NCBI GenBank assembly: GCA_964392345.1
Contig: CAYMPQ010000038.1
Coordinates: forward strand, 1 to 16,212
Direction of reading: 5' to 3'
Length of the DNA: 16,212 nt
Source: JAUVXY01 sp964392345
Lineage (GTDB): Bacteria > Actinomycetota > Humimicrobiia > Humimicrobiales > Humimicrobiaceae
Shown piece by piece: positions 7,011-14,952 of this stretch (position 1 is the stretch's first letter; each line of letters starts with the position of its first letter). A program made the position numbers and the translations under genes. The notes under the pieces were generated by a model. That model did no database searches. It was not told the DNA's origin and was given only the letters and a program-made list of their open reading frames with translations.

Positions 7011-8081
7011 ATGGCAGCAAATGCCAGTAAAATCTTAATAAAGGAGATCAACTATAGCTGTCCTTTTTGTGAAAGAAAGCACAAAGTGGAGGTCTATGAG
7101 AGTGAAGCAAAAGCATTGGTAAAAAAGAAACCTGTAGAGTACAAAGAAATATTTTATTTTTGTTCAAAGAGTAAGGAAGAGTTCTATCCTGATAATGTAA
7201 TGGACAATAATTTAAAAAGAGCAAGAGATAGTTATAAAAAAATGAATGGGTTTTTGACTTCTTCTGAAATAAAAGAAGTAAGAAACTATTATAAATTGAA
7301 TCAAAAAGAGTTTGCAAATCTATTTGGATGGGGTGACATCACTGTTCAAAGGTATGAAAGTAAATCAATACAAGATGAAACCTATGATAAAGTTATTAGG
7401 AGAGCAAAAGATGATTTGCTATTTGTATATGAAGAATTAAAAAAGCATAAGGATAAATTTACCGAAGAGAGATTTAAAGAAGTTGAGGCTTTTTTGAAAG
7501 AGACTATTAAAAGGCGGCAAGTGAGCTATCTAAAGAGGGAAGAGCTTAAAGCTTTATATATTGATTACGATAAACCAAATGAATTTAACGGAAATAAGTT
7601 ATTAGATTTAAATAATGTAGAGCAAATGTTAAGATTCTTTGCCCAACATAGTTATCGTTTATATAAAGTAAAATTAATGAAACTTTTTTGGTATGCTGAT
7701 GCCCAACATTTTAAAAAAAATAATCAATCCATATCCGGATTAGTGTATAGGCACATGCCTTATGGTGCCTTACCAATAGGTTATAATGAATTGCTCTTCG
7801 CTTTTAATGATTCAATATCAGTAATAGAAGAATATTTCGAATTTTCCGAGGAAGAGGAAGAAAAGATTGCCTATAAAATTGAAGGTGTTAAAAAAGTGGA
7901 TCAGAATAAATTAAAACCTTCTGAAATTGCAGTTTTAGATGACGTAAGTAATCATTTTAAAAGAATGGGTAGCAAACAAATAAGTGAACACATGCATGAT
8001 GAATATGCCTATAGTAAAACTAAAGAAGGTGATTTAATATCTTTTAAATTAGCTGCAAAAATTAAAGGATTCAATCAATAA
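7011..8081 (+). CDS. Panacea-domain antitoxin with YgiT/MqsA-like N-terminus and HTH
   Basis: A 356-residue antitoxin. Residues 15-60 resemble the MqsA/YgiT zinc-binding domain: CPFC at 17-20 and then CSKS at 51-54, where the fourth Cys is Ser. Residues 82-134 are an Xre/MqsA-type helix-turn-helix (LTSSEIKEVRNYYKLNQKEF, then FGWGDITVQRYE). Residues about 200-320 are a Panacea domain (SocA/DUF4065: LYKVKLMKLFWYADAQHF and PYGALPIGYNELL). Panacea is known as a toxin-neutralising module paired with many unrelated toxins; the HTH should repress the operon promoter. It is preceded by AGGAGG (7001-7006), well spaced before the ATG. Toxin-first order matches mqsRA. The lost Cys suggests weakened or absent zinc binding. 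Confidence 0.85.
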   Translation: MAANASKILIKEINYSCPFCERKHKVEVYESEAKALVKKKPVEYKEIFYFCSKSKEEFYPDNVMDNNLKRARDSYKKMNGFLTSSEIKEVRNYYKLNQKEFANLFGWGDITVQRYESKSIQDETYDKVIRRAKDDLLFVYEELKKHKDKFTEERFKEVEAFLKETIKRRQVSYLKREELKALYIDYDKPNEFNGNKLLDLNNVEQMLRFFAQHSYRLYKVKLMKLFWYADAQHFKKNNQSISGLVYRHMPYGALPIGYNELLFAFNDSISVIEEYFEFSEEEEEKIAYKIEGVKKVDQNKLKPSEIAVLDDVSNHFKRMGSKQISEHMHDEYAYSKTKEGDLISFKLAAKIKGFNQ

Positions 8082-8192
8082 TTAAGTTATTCTCTATAAA
8101 CAATAGCAAGGATATAAAGAAGAAAATTATAGAACTGATGCTAAAAGTGTATAGTATAAAAAAACATAAATTTTAGTAAGCAGGGGGTCTGT

Positions 8193-8423
8193 ATAAATAT
8201 AACAAATATAAATCTTGCTCTAACAGAAGTCTTAAAATTTTTACCACTTGCCATTCCAATTATAATAATTCAGTATGGTTTGATGATTTGTGCACTTATA
8301 CAGCTTTTTAGGAATGAATCTGCTTATTTACCGAAATGGGGATGGGCTCTAATTATTGTTTTTTTTGGTATTATTGGTCCTGTTGTTTTCTTAATATTAG
8401 GTAAAAAGAAAGATAAAGAATGA
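8193..8423 (+). CDS. YxlE-like PLDc_N membrane protein without a canonical start
   Basis: A small membrane protein of about 70 residues encoded directly before the ATPase gene. The frame reads NLALTEVLKFLPLAIPIIII, QYGLMICALIQLFRNESAYL, PKWGWALIIVFFGIIGPVVF and LILGKKKDKE: two transmembrane segments joined by the W-W/IGP pattern of the PLDc_N (phospholipase D/nuclease N-terminal) family. The stop TGA overlaps the next ATG (ATGA, 8420-8423), implying translational coupling. In-frame ATG, GTG or TTG codons are absent between the upstream stop and the first membrane segment. An AGGGGG at 8182-8187 is well placed for an ATA at 8193, so the start may have mutated from ATG or be non-canonical. In Bacillus, yxlE, yxlF and yxlG form the same order. 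The upstream 8082-8192 holds AT-rich sequence with TATAGT/TATAAA boxes at 8150-8160. Confidence 0.65.
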   Translation: MNITNINLALTEVLKFLPLAIPIIIIQYGLMICALIQLFRNESAYLPKWGWALIIVFFGIIGPVVFLILGKKKDKE

Positions 8424-9346
8424 TTAAGGTTATTAATTTAAAAAAAAGCTATGGTAGTCTTGAGGCATTGAAATCTGTTAGCTTTGAGGTTGAAAAAGGT
8501 TCAGTATTTGGGTTTATTGGACGAAATGGCGCTGGAAAAACCACAACAATGAATATATTAACTGGTTTAATTAAATTTGATGAAGGTGAAATATTTGTTA
8601 AAGGTAAAGATTTTTTAAAATATAAACAAGAATTGGTAAAATCAATTGGATATCTGCCAGAGGCCCCCACTTTTTATAATTATATGAATGCTTACGAGTA
8701 TTTAAATTTTATTGGTAAGATTGTGGGATATGATTTTAAAAAACCTCGTAAAAATGCTGGAGAACTTTTAGAAATGGTTAAACTATCAAAGCAGGGGAGA
8801 AGGCGTATTGGTGGATATTCGCTGGGCATGAAACAAAGGTTAGCACTGGCAGTAGCATTTATAAACAATCCTGAAATTCTCTTTTTAGATGAACCTGCAT
8901 CTGCCCTTGATCCTGAAGGAAGATTGGAAATGCTCGAGCTTATTGAAAGTCTCAAGGATGATAAAATTACTATTTTCCTCTCAACGCATATTTTAAATGA
9001 TGCAGAGAGGGTATGTGACAAAATATGTATTATAGATAAGGGCAAAATACTTTTAACCAAAGATCTATCCCAACTATATGAAACTTATATGCAGCCTATT
9101 TTTGATATTGAGTTTGAAGAAGATCCCAAGGGTGAAATTAATTTATTAAAAAAACTTAACTGGGTTGAAAGCATTAAAAAGAACGGTCAGAGAATAAGCA
9201 TTTACGTTAAAGACATAGATTATGCTAAAGAAGAAATCTTAAAAGAACTTTCAAAACTTAGTACTAATGTTGCCAGTTATCAAGTCAGAAAAAGCACACT
9301 GGAAGATATTTTTATAGGAATGGTAAACAAAAATGAGATCATTTAA
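8420..9346 (+). CDS. ABC transporter ATP-binding protein (YxlF-like)
   Basis: A 308-residue ATPase that powers the adjacent permease. Every ABC motif is intact: Walker A GRNGAGKT (34-41), Q-loop region GYLPEAP (77-83, with Pro-Glu in place of the usual Gln), signature YSLGMKQR (133-140), Walker B ILFLDEP (153-159), D-loop SALDP and the switch His190 in STHIL. Residues beyond about 220 form the C-terminal extension of the CcmA/BcrA-type exporter ATPases. It overlaps the upstream PLDc_N gene by 4 nt and the permease gene by 14 nt, so the three are one translationally coupled operon. Gene order and sizes resemble B. subtilis yxlEFG, which sits in the sigY operon; no sigY is present here. The transported substrate is unknown. 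Confidence 0.93.
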   Translation: MIKVINLKKSYGSLEALKSVSFEVEKGSVFGFIGRNGAGKTTTMNILTGLIKFDEGEIFVKGKDFLKYKQELVKSIGYLPEAPTFYNYMNAYEYLNFIGKIVGYDFKKPRKNAGELLEMVKLSKQGRRRIGGYSLGMKQRLALAVAFINNPEILFLDEPASALDPEGRLEMLELIESLKDDKITIFLSTHILNDAERVCDKICIIDKGKILLTKDLSQLYETYMQPIFDIEFEEDPKGEINLLKKLNWVESIKKNGQRISIYVKDIDYAKEEILKELSKLSTNVASYQVRKSTLEDIFIGMVNKNEII

Positions 9347-10100
9347 AGCTTATTTTAAAAAAGAGATATTAGAATCTATTAGAACTAATAAGTATCTGGT
9401 CTTATTTATAGGCATTATTTTTTGGGCTTTACTGAATCCACTCATGTTGAAGCTTTTACCTTTACTTCTGAAGAGTTATTTGCCTGTTGATTTGACTGCT
9501 ATATTTTCCACTTTTACCAGAGACTCTGCTTTTCAAAATTTTTTAAAAGATTTATTTCAAATTGGAACACTTTTTATTGCATTTACTTTAATGGGATTGA
9601 TATCTAATGAAGTTTATTATAAAAAATTGGTTTTTCCATATTCCAGAGGAGCAATACCTGCAGGTATTGTACTTGCAAAATATATCCATTATACAGTTAC
9701 AATTTCTCTTTTTATGTTAATAGCTTTTTTAACCAATTATTTTTATATAAACCAGCTTTTTACTGGAGGAGTGTTATCAATTGGGATTGTACTGAAAGCA
9801 TCACTTCTATATATCCTTTATTATTCAATATTTTTATCGGTGCTTTTATTTCTTAGCAGCTTATTTAAAAAAGGTATAATTGCCGGGATTATAGTCGTTG
9901 TTAGCGGATATACTCTAAGTATTTTTAATCAGTTTAAGATCGTAAGAGCATATTTTCCAAATTACCTGCTCTTTAAGGCAGCAGACATTGGGCATATTTT
10001 TGATAATTCTTTGATTCCTACTATCATTATTTCATTTTTTATAATTATACTACTGGTATTCTTTTCAATCCTGCGTATGAAAAAAATTGATATTGCCTAA
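9333..10100 (+). CDS. ABC-2 type transporter permease (YxlG-like)
   Basis: A 255-residue integral membrane protein with about six hydrophobic spans (around residues 22-45, 74-95, 108-132, 145-170, 178-198 and 226-248). It opens with the amphipathic FKAYFKKEILESIRTNKY helix typical of ABC-2 permeases. The ATG lies inside the end of the ATPase gene, with AGGA at about 9317-9320 upstream. Together with the ATPase it should form an exporter dimer of dimers in the cytoplasmic membrane. The pseudogene scar begins 63 nt after its stop, so the operon abuts a rearrangement point. The substrate cannot be inferred. Confidence 0.88.
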   Translation: MRSFKAYFKKEILESIRTNKYLVLFIGIIFWALLNPLMLKLLPLLLKSYLPVDLTAIFSTFTRDSAFQNFLKDLFQIGTLFIAFTLMGLISNEVYYKKLVFPYSRGAIPAGIVLAKYIHYTVTISLFMLIAFLTNYFYINQLFTGGVLSIGIVLKASLLYILYYSIFLSVLLFLSSLFKKGIIAGIIVVVSGYTLSIFNQFKIVRAYFPNYLLFKAADIGHIFDNSLIPTIIISFFIIILLVFFSILRMKKIDIA

Positions 10101-10105
10101 AAATT

Positions 10106-10318
10106 ATGTTTTTTAAAGCAATACCAATTTATGATAATAGTCATATAATAGGTAATCAGGGCATTTATAGAGAGTCTTTAAAAGATAGGGTAACTAAAAT
10201 AAGAAATGACAGTGATAAGGTAAATAGTTTTATTTCTGAATTTAAGCCATTTATATTTGTAATTGCTGACGGGAGGTTGGGGGGCATATTGTTTATGGGA
10301 AAAGTTGTAAATCCTTAG
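10106..10318 (+). pseudogene. Chimeric remnant: sigI 5' end fused to serpin 3' end
   Basis: A 70-codon open frame that is not a normal gene. Bases 10163-10254 align without gaps to the sigI gene at 13498-13589 (83 of 92 identical by hand count, all nine differences transitions) and encode IYRESLKDRVTKIRNDSDKV and NSFISEFKPF. Bases 10247-10318 align without gaps to the serpin gene at 6188-6259 (68 of 72 identical) and encode PFIFVIADGRLGGILFMGKV followed by VNP and a stop. The two homologies overlap by exactly CCATTTAT (10247-10254), present in both intact genes (13582-13589 and 6188-6195) in the same codon phase, so the fusion stays in frame. The likely origin is a deletion between direct repeats in an ancestral sigI-serpin segment. 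The product lacks all sigma core and serpin loop regions. The first 19 codons have no visible homology here. Confidence 0.85.
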
Positions 10319-10377
10319 GATGGGTATGCTAAAATTTTTATAAAACTTTTTTAATTACAGAACTAAGAGGGGAAAAG

Positions 10378-11760
10378 ATGAAAAAGGGAATTTTCTATTT
10401 ACTAATTTTGATTTTAATCATAGCAGTTATTTTTAGTTTTGCTGCAGTCTGCAATGGATGTAATTTCCCCAGTATAAAAAACGTGGTTGATGAACTGCAA
10501 ATGCCGGCAGAAGAAGGCGATAATGAAGAAGTGGAAGAAGTTGTTGAAGAGGAGGAACTTCAGGAAGAGGAAGATGCTGGTATTAATTATAAAATTGCCT
10601 ACTTTGGAGTTGGCATTAATGAAGATTCCAGTCATTTTGAATACAGGGTGGCTGAAATATATTCAGTAAGTCCCGATGGTTCGGGCAAAGAACTTATTTA
10701 CTCTGATATAGACGAACACTTTGACCTTTCCAGGATTTATTATGTTTCCCCTGATAATAGCCAGATCAGCTGCGGCTTTTATGAAGGAGGGAGAGGCGCA
10801 TATAGTGCATTAGCTGTGCTTGATGTTCTAACTGGCAATTTAACTAAATTAGTTGAATTTGATTATACAAATGACGAATCCCAGGAACTTTTAATGGACA
10901 TATACGGTAATCCTGTCTGGATGAGGGATAGTAAGGCCATTGCTTATGAAGTTATCTCCAATCCCTTTACCAGTAATTTCAGGGCTGCCGGAATACAACT
11001 GGTTGATGTTGAAACTGGTGAGACGGAGGAAATTGAAATTGAAATGGAAGGTTTATCAGAGAGAAGCACCACATTCCTGTATCCCATGCTGTTTTCCCGG
11101 AATAACCAGAAATTATACGCTATCTACCATACCTATTTTGCCAAAGAAGAGGATGGTCAGGTTTTAGATTATATATCCTGCAATGAAAAGCTTATGCTGA
11201 TAGAAATTGAAAGTGGAAGCATGACTGAAGTTATAAGTGTGGATAATTTTGAACAGGAATTAGCAACTTTTGATAATTTTAACCTTTTTGCTGGCCAGGA
11301 CAAGCTGGTGTTCCAGGTTATGGGGGATTTTGAAGAAGATGGAGATTTATGGGTCTGCAATTCTAATGGCAGTAATTTGGGAAAATTAACCAGCAATCCA
11401 GAATTAAGGGAGCAGCAGCCTTCTGTATTTGAATCGCCTGGTATTATTGGAAAAGTTGCCTATATAGGTTCTTTAAGATATGGTACCATTTCCAGTGAAA
11501 TTCCAAGCGGGGATGTATATACTATTAATCTGGATGGTTCTGAGAATAAAAAACTAACTGACTATGGTGTTGGTCCTGCAAAACCGATTTTTTCCCCAGA
11601 TGGAAGGTATATTGCCTTTATCAATCATATTTATAGCGAAAATAAGGAATATATAGAATCAAAACAAATCGAGGTTTTTGATACTGCAACAAATCAACTA
11701 ACAGTGGTGGCTTCAGGATCTAACATATTTGATTTAGCTGGCTGGATTATTGGTAATTAA
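10378..11760 (+). CDS. Exported TolB-like beta-propeller protein
   Basis: A 460-residue surface or secreted protein. A signal or anchor segment (residues 4-24) is followed by CNGC (Cys25 and Cys28, only a marginal lipobox) and a strongly acidic linker, residues about 43-67 (EEVEEVVEEEELQEEEDAG). The rest is beta-propeller-like with repeated blade motifs: IYSVSPDGSGKELIY, WVCNSNGSNLGKLTSNP, VYTINLDGSENKKLTDYG and PIFSPDGRYIAFI, as in TolB/WD40-like (PD40) domains. Such domains bind proteins or peptides; no catalytic residues are seen. GGGG at 10370-10373 serves as the ribosome binding site. The gene lies 59 nt after the chimeric pseudogene and ends 29 nt before the convergent UPF0371 gene. It may have been the neighbour of the deleted sigI-serpin locus. 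Confidence 0.8.
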   Translation: MKKGIFYLLILILIIAVIFSFAAVCNGCNFPSIKNVVDELQMPAEEGDNEEVEEVVEEEELQEEEDAGINYKIAYFGVGINEDSSHFEYRVAEIYSVSPDGSGKELIYSDIDEHFDLSRIYYVSPDNSQISCGFYEGGRGAYSALAVLDVLTGNLTKLVEFDYTNDESQELLMDIYGNPVWMRDSKAIAYEVISNPFTSNFRAAGIQLVDVETGETEEIEIEMEGLSERSTTFLYPMLFSRNNQKLYAIYHTYFAKEEDGQVLDYISCNEKLMLIEIESGSMTEVISVDNFEQELATFDNFNLFAGQDKLVFQVMGDFEEDGDLWVCNSNGSNLGKLTSNPELREQQPSVFESPGIIGKVAYIGSLRYGTISSEIPSGDVYTINLDGSENKKLTDYGVGPAKPIFSPDGRYIAFINHIYSENKEYIESKQIEVFDTATNQLTVVASGSNIFDLAGWIIGN

Positions 11761-11789
11761 GCTAATAATAAAATTCAGGGAAAACTTGA

Positions 11790-13316
11790 TCAGGTTACAA
11801 ATAAATTGCGCGAAGAGAATTTACCGTCGGTTGTAAGATTTACTCCCAGCCGCTTTAGCCCCACTTCGTCTCCGGGAGTGGGGATATGGGTCATGTGCAT
11901 TTCGCAGCCCTTTAGATGGACAAGCCTGTTCATTGCCAGTTCTGCGGTGTGATTGGTTGTGGCACTAATAGAAAGCGAAATTAAGGTTTCTTCCAGGTCC
12001 AAGCTTTCTGATTCTGCTTTAAAAATGCCTTTTTTTAATTTTGAAATATTGTTAATAATGTGCGGTGAAAGCAGCAGGATTTCATCCGGGATGTTTGCCA
12101 GGACCTTTATGGCATTAAGCACCAGGCTTGAAGATGCATGCATAAGTTTTGAATTTTTCCCTGTAACAATGCGGCCATCATCAAGCTCTATTGCTGCACC
12201 GCAAAAAATACCAGCGTTGCCTTTCCCATTTGCTTCTGCTTCCTCTGCGCTCCTGCGCGCAATTTCAACTACTTTCCTGTCGGTGACATTTACTCCAAGC
12301 TCTTTCATCAATAGCATTACGCGGTCAACGGTTTCTTTCTTTTCTACTCCCATGTTATGTTCTGCATTATAGCGGAAATAACGGCGTATAAGCTCTTGTT
12401 TGGCTGCATCACAGACAATTTTATCATCTATTATGCCGAAGCCTGAACGGTTTACCCCCATATCAGTCGGAGAATTATATAATGGCAAGTTTGCGTTTTT
12501 ACTGGCAATAATCTTGCCAATGATAAGCCTTAGGATTGGAAAACTTTCCACGTCGCGATTATAGTTAATGGCGATTTTGTTGTATTTATTAAGATGGAAC
12601 GGATCAACAAGGTTAAAGTCCTGGATATCGGCAGTTGCTGCTTCATAGGCAATATTAACTGGATGCTTGAGCGGCAAATTCCAGATAGGAAAAGTTTCAA
12701 ATTTAGCATAGCCTGAATTAATCCCGTTTTTATGATCATGGTAAAGCTGTGAAAGGCAGGTAGAAAGCTTGCCGCTGTTAGGGCCCGGGGCAGTTACTAC
12801 TACAATCTGATTCTTTGTCTCAATATAGTCGTTTTTACCGAAACCTTTCTCACTGCATATGGTATCAACATCTGCAGGGTAGTTTTCAATCGGGTAATGC
12901 AGATATACCTTAACCCCACGGTGTTCAAGTTTGTTCTTAAAAATTACTGCAGAAGGCTGGCCGGCAAAACGTGTTATCACAACAGCTAATATATCAAGTC
13001 CCCATTTGCGGAGGTCATCAATCAGCTTAAAGGTTGCCGCATCATAGGTGATGCCAAAATCTCCCCTGACTCTCCCTTTTTCAATGTCGCCGGCATAAAT
13101 ACAGAGGACAATATCAATCTTATCTTTGAGGGACTGCAGGAGGCGGATTTTTACATTTGGGTCGTATCCAGGAAGCACCCGGGCAGCATGGTAATCAAAA
13201 CAAAGCTTTCCCCCGAACTCCAGAAAAAGCTTGCTGCCAAACTTTTTCACCCGCTCAAGAATTGCCGCACTCTGCTCTTTAAGATATTTTTCGTTATCAA
13301 AACCTATTTTTTTCAT
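11790..13316 (-). CDS. UPF0371 / DUF1846 family protein
   Basis: A 508-residue cytosolic protein that I recognise as DUF1846 (UPF0371), by its start MKKIGFDNEKYLKEQSAAIL, LFLEFGGKLCFDYHAARVLP, VVITRFAGQPSA, TAPGPNSGKLSTCLSQLYHD and DMGVNRSGFGI. The length fits the family. The TAPGPNSGKLST segment (about 175-186) resembles a nucleotide-binding loop. Structures of relatives exist but the reaction is not established to my knowledge. A GTG directly precedes the ATG (13317-13319); the ATG at 13316 fits the family start, although no good ribosome binding site precedes it. It is divergent from sigI and convergent with the TolB-like gene. Its GC looks higher than that of the flanking lipoprotein genes, consistent with a conserved housekeeping gene. 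Confidence 0.92.
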   Translation of the reverse strand: MKKIGFDNEKYLKEQSAAILERVKKFGSKLFLEFGGKLCFDYHAARVLPGYDPNVKIRLLQSLKDKIDIVLCIYAGDIEKGRVRGDFGITYDAATFKLIDDLRKWGLDILAVVITRFAGQPSAVIFKNKLEHRGVKVYLHYPIENYPADVDTICSEKGFGKNDYIETKNQIVVVTAPGPNSGKLSTCLSQLYHDHKNGINSGYAKFETFPIWNLPLKHPVNIAYEAATADIQDFNLVDPFHLNKYNKIAINYNRDVESFPILRLIIGKIIASKNANLPLYNSPTDMGVNRSGFGIIDDKIVCDAAKQELIRRYFRYNAEHNMGVEKKETVDRVMLLMKELGVNVTDRKVVEIARRSAEEAEANGKGNAGIFCGAAIELDDGRIVTGKNSKLMHASSSLVLNAIKVLANIPDEILLLSPHIINNISKLKKGIFKAESESLDLEETLISLSISATTNHTAELAMNRLVHLKGCEMHMTHIPTPGDEVGLKRLGVNLTTDGKFSSRNLFVT

Positions 13317-13394
13317 CACTAACCGTTTTTTTTAACTAGCTTAGTATAGTACAAGATCTGCTTTTTATAAACATCTTTTCCTCTTTTTACTATT

Positions 13395-13425
13395 TTGCAT
13401 TTTACTTATTTTGCTTTATTATAAT
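13395..13425 (+). promoter_or_regulatory. Possible housekeeping promoter of sigI-rsgI
   Basis: TTGCAT at 13395-13400 and TATAAT at 13420-13425 lie upstream of sigI, but the 19-nt spacer is long. An ACCCA (13434-13438) and a CGAA (13467-13470) also occur nearer the gene, but about 28 nt apart, which does not match the spacing of the other two SigI-type promoter candidates. The call is tentative. Confidence 0.3.
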
Positions 13426-13491
13426 TATATAAAACCCATATACGGCCATAATATTTTCTTTGTTTGCGAAAGGTGTATAAATTATCTGTTT

Positions 13492-14196
13492 ATGACTATT
13501 TATAAAGAATCTTTAAAAGATAGAGTAACTAAAATAAGAAATGATAATGACAAGATAAATAGTTTTATTTCCGAATTTAAACCATTTATTGCAAGTGTGG
13601 CACAGAAAAGAGTTGGAAGATTTTTAAGATATGGATCTGACGACGAACTGTCTATCGGGATGATGGCGTTTAAGGAAGCTATTGATTCTTATGACGGGAC
13701 AAAAGGTAATTTTTTAAGTTTTGCAAAACTAATTATAAATATGAGGCTTATTGATTATTTCCGAAAAGAAGGAAGAGCCAGAAATATCAGCCTTGATGGT
13801 GAAGGCAGTGAAAGCGTGGGAGAGGCTGTAGACAAAAAGTCTATGGAGCAATACAGGATAGATAATGAGAACGAAGAAAGAATACTTAAAATAATTGAAT
13901 ACAGAAAAGAACTTAAAAAGTGGGGAATAACTCTTAAGCAGCTGGTAAGGGTATCTCCCAAAAAAGATAGTCTTAGAAATCATTATATAAAAGTAGCTAA
14001 AGTTATTGTTGACAATAGGAAATTGCTGGATATACTGCTTAAGACCAAAAGGCTTCCCATAAAAGAAATTGAGAAAACCATACTTATACACCGAAAAAAG
14101 CTTGAGCGTGGTCGAATATATATAATAGCCATGGTAGTGGCTTTACTTCAAAATTTTAGCTATCTGGATGTTTGCAGGGGTGATGGAGAACAATGA
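13492..14196 (+). CDS. sigI: RNA polymerase sigma factor SigI-like
   Basis: A 234-residue sigma-70 family protein of the SigI type. The open frame extends upstream to 13411, but the ATG at 13492 fits the family start, though AAAGG is a distant 16-20 nt away. Region 2 is clear: DDELSIGMMAFKEAIDSYDG (residues 50-69) and FLSFAKLIINMRLIDYFRKE (74-93), which bind core polymerase and the -10 element. The C-terminal SigI-specific domain ends KRLPIKEIEKTILIHRKKLE then RGRIYIIAMVVALLQNFSYL, the conserved helix pair thought to read the -35. The TGA overlaps the rsgI ATG (ATGA), so sigma and anti-sigma are coupled. In Bacillus SigI responds to heat; in cellulolytic clostridia, SigI paralogues control extracellular enzymes. 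A 92-bp piece of a paralogue survives at 10163-10254. Confidence 0.92.
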   Translation: MTIYKESLKDRVTKIRNDNDKINSFISEFKPFIASVAQKRVGRFLRYGSDDELSIGMMAFKEAIDSYDGTKGNFLSFAKLIINMRLIDYFRKEGRARNISLDGEGSESVGEAVDKKSMEQYRIDNENEERILKIIEYRKELKKWGITLKQLVRVSPKKDSLRNHYIKVAKVIVDNRKLLDILLKTKRLPIKEIEKTILIHRKKLERGRIYIIAMVVALLQNFSYLDVCRGDGEQ

Positions 14197-14903
14197 AAGC
14201 TGTGGTAATTGAAATACATAAAAACTACTGTATTGTTATGACTGGGGATGGGCAGTTCTTAAAACATAAGGCTGGCGCCGGCTCAGTTGAAATTGGAGAC
14301 GAGGTAGTAATCAGCAGGATACCTGAAGCAAGGATGGCAAGATTTACTGTAAGGGGTTTTGCTGTTGCTGCAGCAGTTGTAATTGTTATTATTGGCGGCA
14401 TTTATAGTTACAGGTATTTAAGTAAGTTTTATCCTGTGGGAAGCGCAAGGGAGCTTGCTAAGGCTGAATTTAATTACAAGGATGAAGCTCAAGCTGAAGC
14501 AGTGGTAACTGAAGAAGCAGAAGAGGCTGCTGCAGTATTATCCGAGTCTGAAAAAGGTGCTGTAGATGAGGTTAGTGAAGCAGGCACATTGATATATGAG
14601 AAGGACTTTATTATAGGGGAAGGTATTGGAGTTGAGGGATTTATAGGCGACCTATATTTTAAATATGAAACCTTTAAAAGCGATGGAAAAAAACAGATAC
14701 TTATTAGCTTTAAGAACGTAGGCGACAGTCTTTCGTTTACTGGTACTGCAGATATTATTATCCTTTTTTCAGATGGCAGTATTTTAAAAGAAACTCACAT
14801 TGAGCTTGTAGATTTTGGGCCCCAGGAAGAAAAAGAGGAAACAGTGATATATGAAAAGGGTGCAGCTACTCTGCGCATCAGGCTCGGCGGCGGATTTAAT
14901 TAG
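14193..14903 (+). CDS. rsgI: Anti-sigma-I factor RsgI-like, divergent sensor domain
   Basis: A 236-residue membrane anti-sigma factor. Residues 1-48 are the cytoplasmic RsgI-N domain that holds SigI (KAVVIEIHKNYCIVMTGDGQ, then GDEVVISRI). One membrane span follows (about 52-74: FAVAAAVVIVIIGGIYSYRY). Outside lie ARELAKAEFNYKDEAQAEAV, an acidic/Ala-rich linker (about 100-133) and a beta-rich C-terminal domain (about 135-236) with ISFKNVGDSLSFTGTADIII and LRIRLGGGF, somewhat FxLYD-like. Typical RsgI proteins carry, just outside the membrane, a conserved segment with an autocleaving Asn-Pro; there is no Asn-Pro anywhere in this protein. Signal sensing may therefore work differently. GGAG precedes the ATG within the sigI end. 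The ligand is unknown. Confidence 0.85.
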   Translation: MKAVVIEIHKNYCIVMTGDGQFLKHKAGAGSVEIGDEVVISRIPEARMARFTVRGFAVAAAVVIVIIGGIYSYRYLSKFYPVGSARELAKAEFNYKDEAQAEAVVTEEAEEAAAVLSESEKGAVDEVSEAGTLIYEKDFIIGEGIGVEGFIGDLYFKYETFKSDGKKQILISFKNVGDSLSFTGTADIIILFSDGSILKETHIELVDFGPQEEKEETVIYEKGAATLRIRLGGGFN

Positions 14904-14952
14904 CCTCTAAAACATATCTTTAAAATAATTAATTTTAAAAAAATCCTAAATC

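Noticed and set aside
8449..9060. Antisense open frames within the ABC ATPase gene
   Set aside because: They are shadows of the coding strand, with no ribosome binding site and no recognisable domain.
13434..13470. SigI autoregulatory promoter (ACCCA and CGAA) before sigI
   Set aside because: The two elements are about 28 nt apart, not the 19 nt of the other two candidates.
13411..13491. N-terminal extension of SigI from a TTG at 13411
   Set aside because: The extra 27 residues do not look like SigI, the stretch overlaps the promoter-like TATAAT, and the paralogous fragment at 10163 has no homology upstream of the IY(K/R)ESLKD start.
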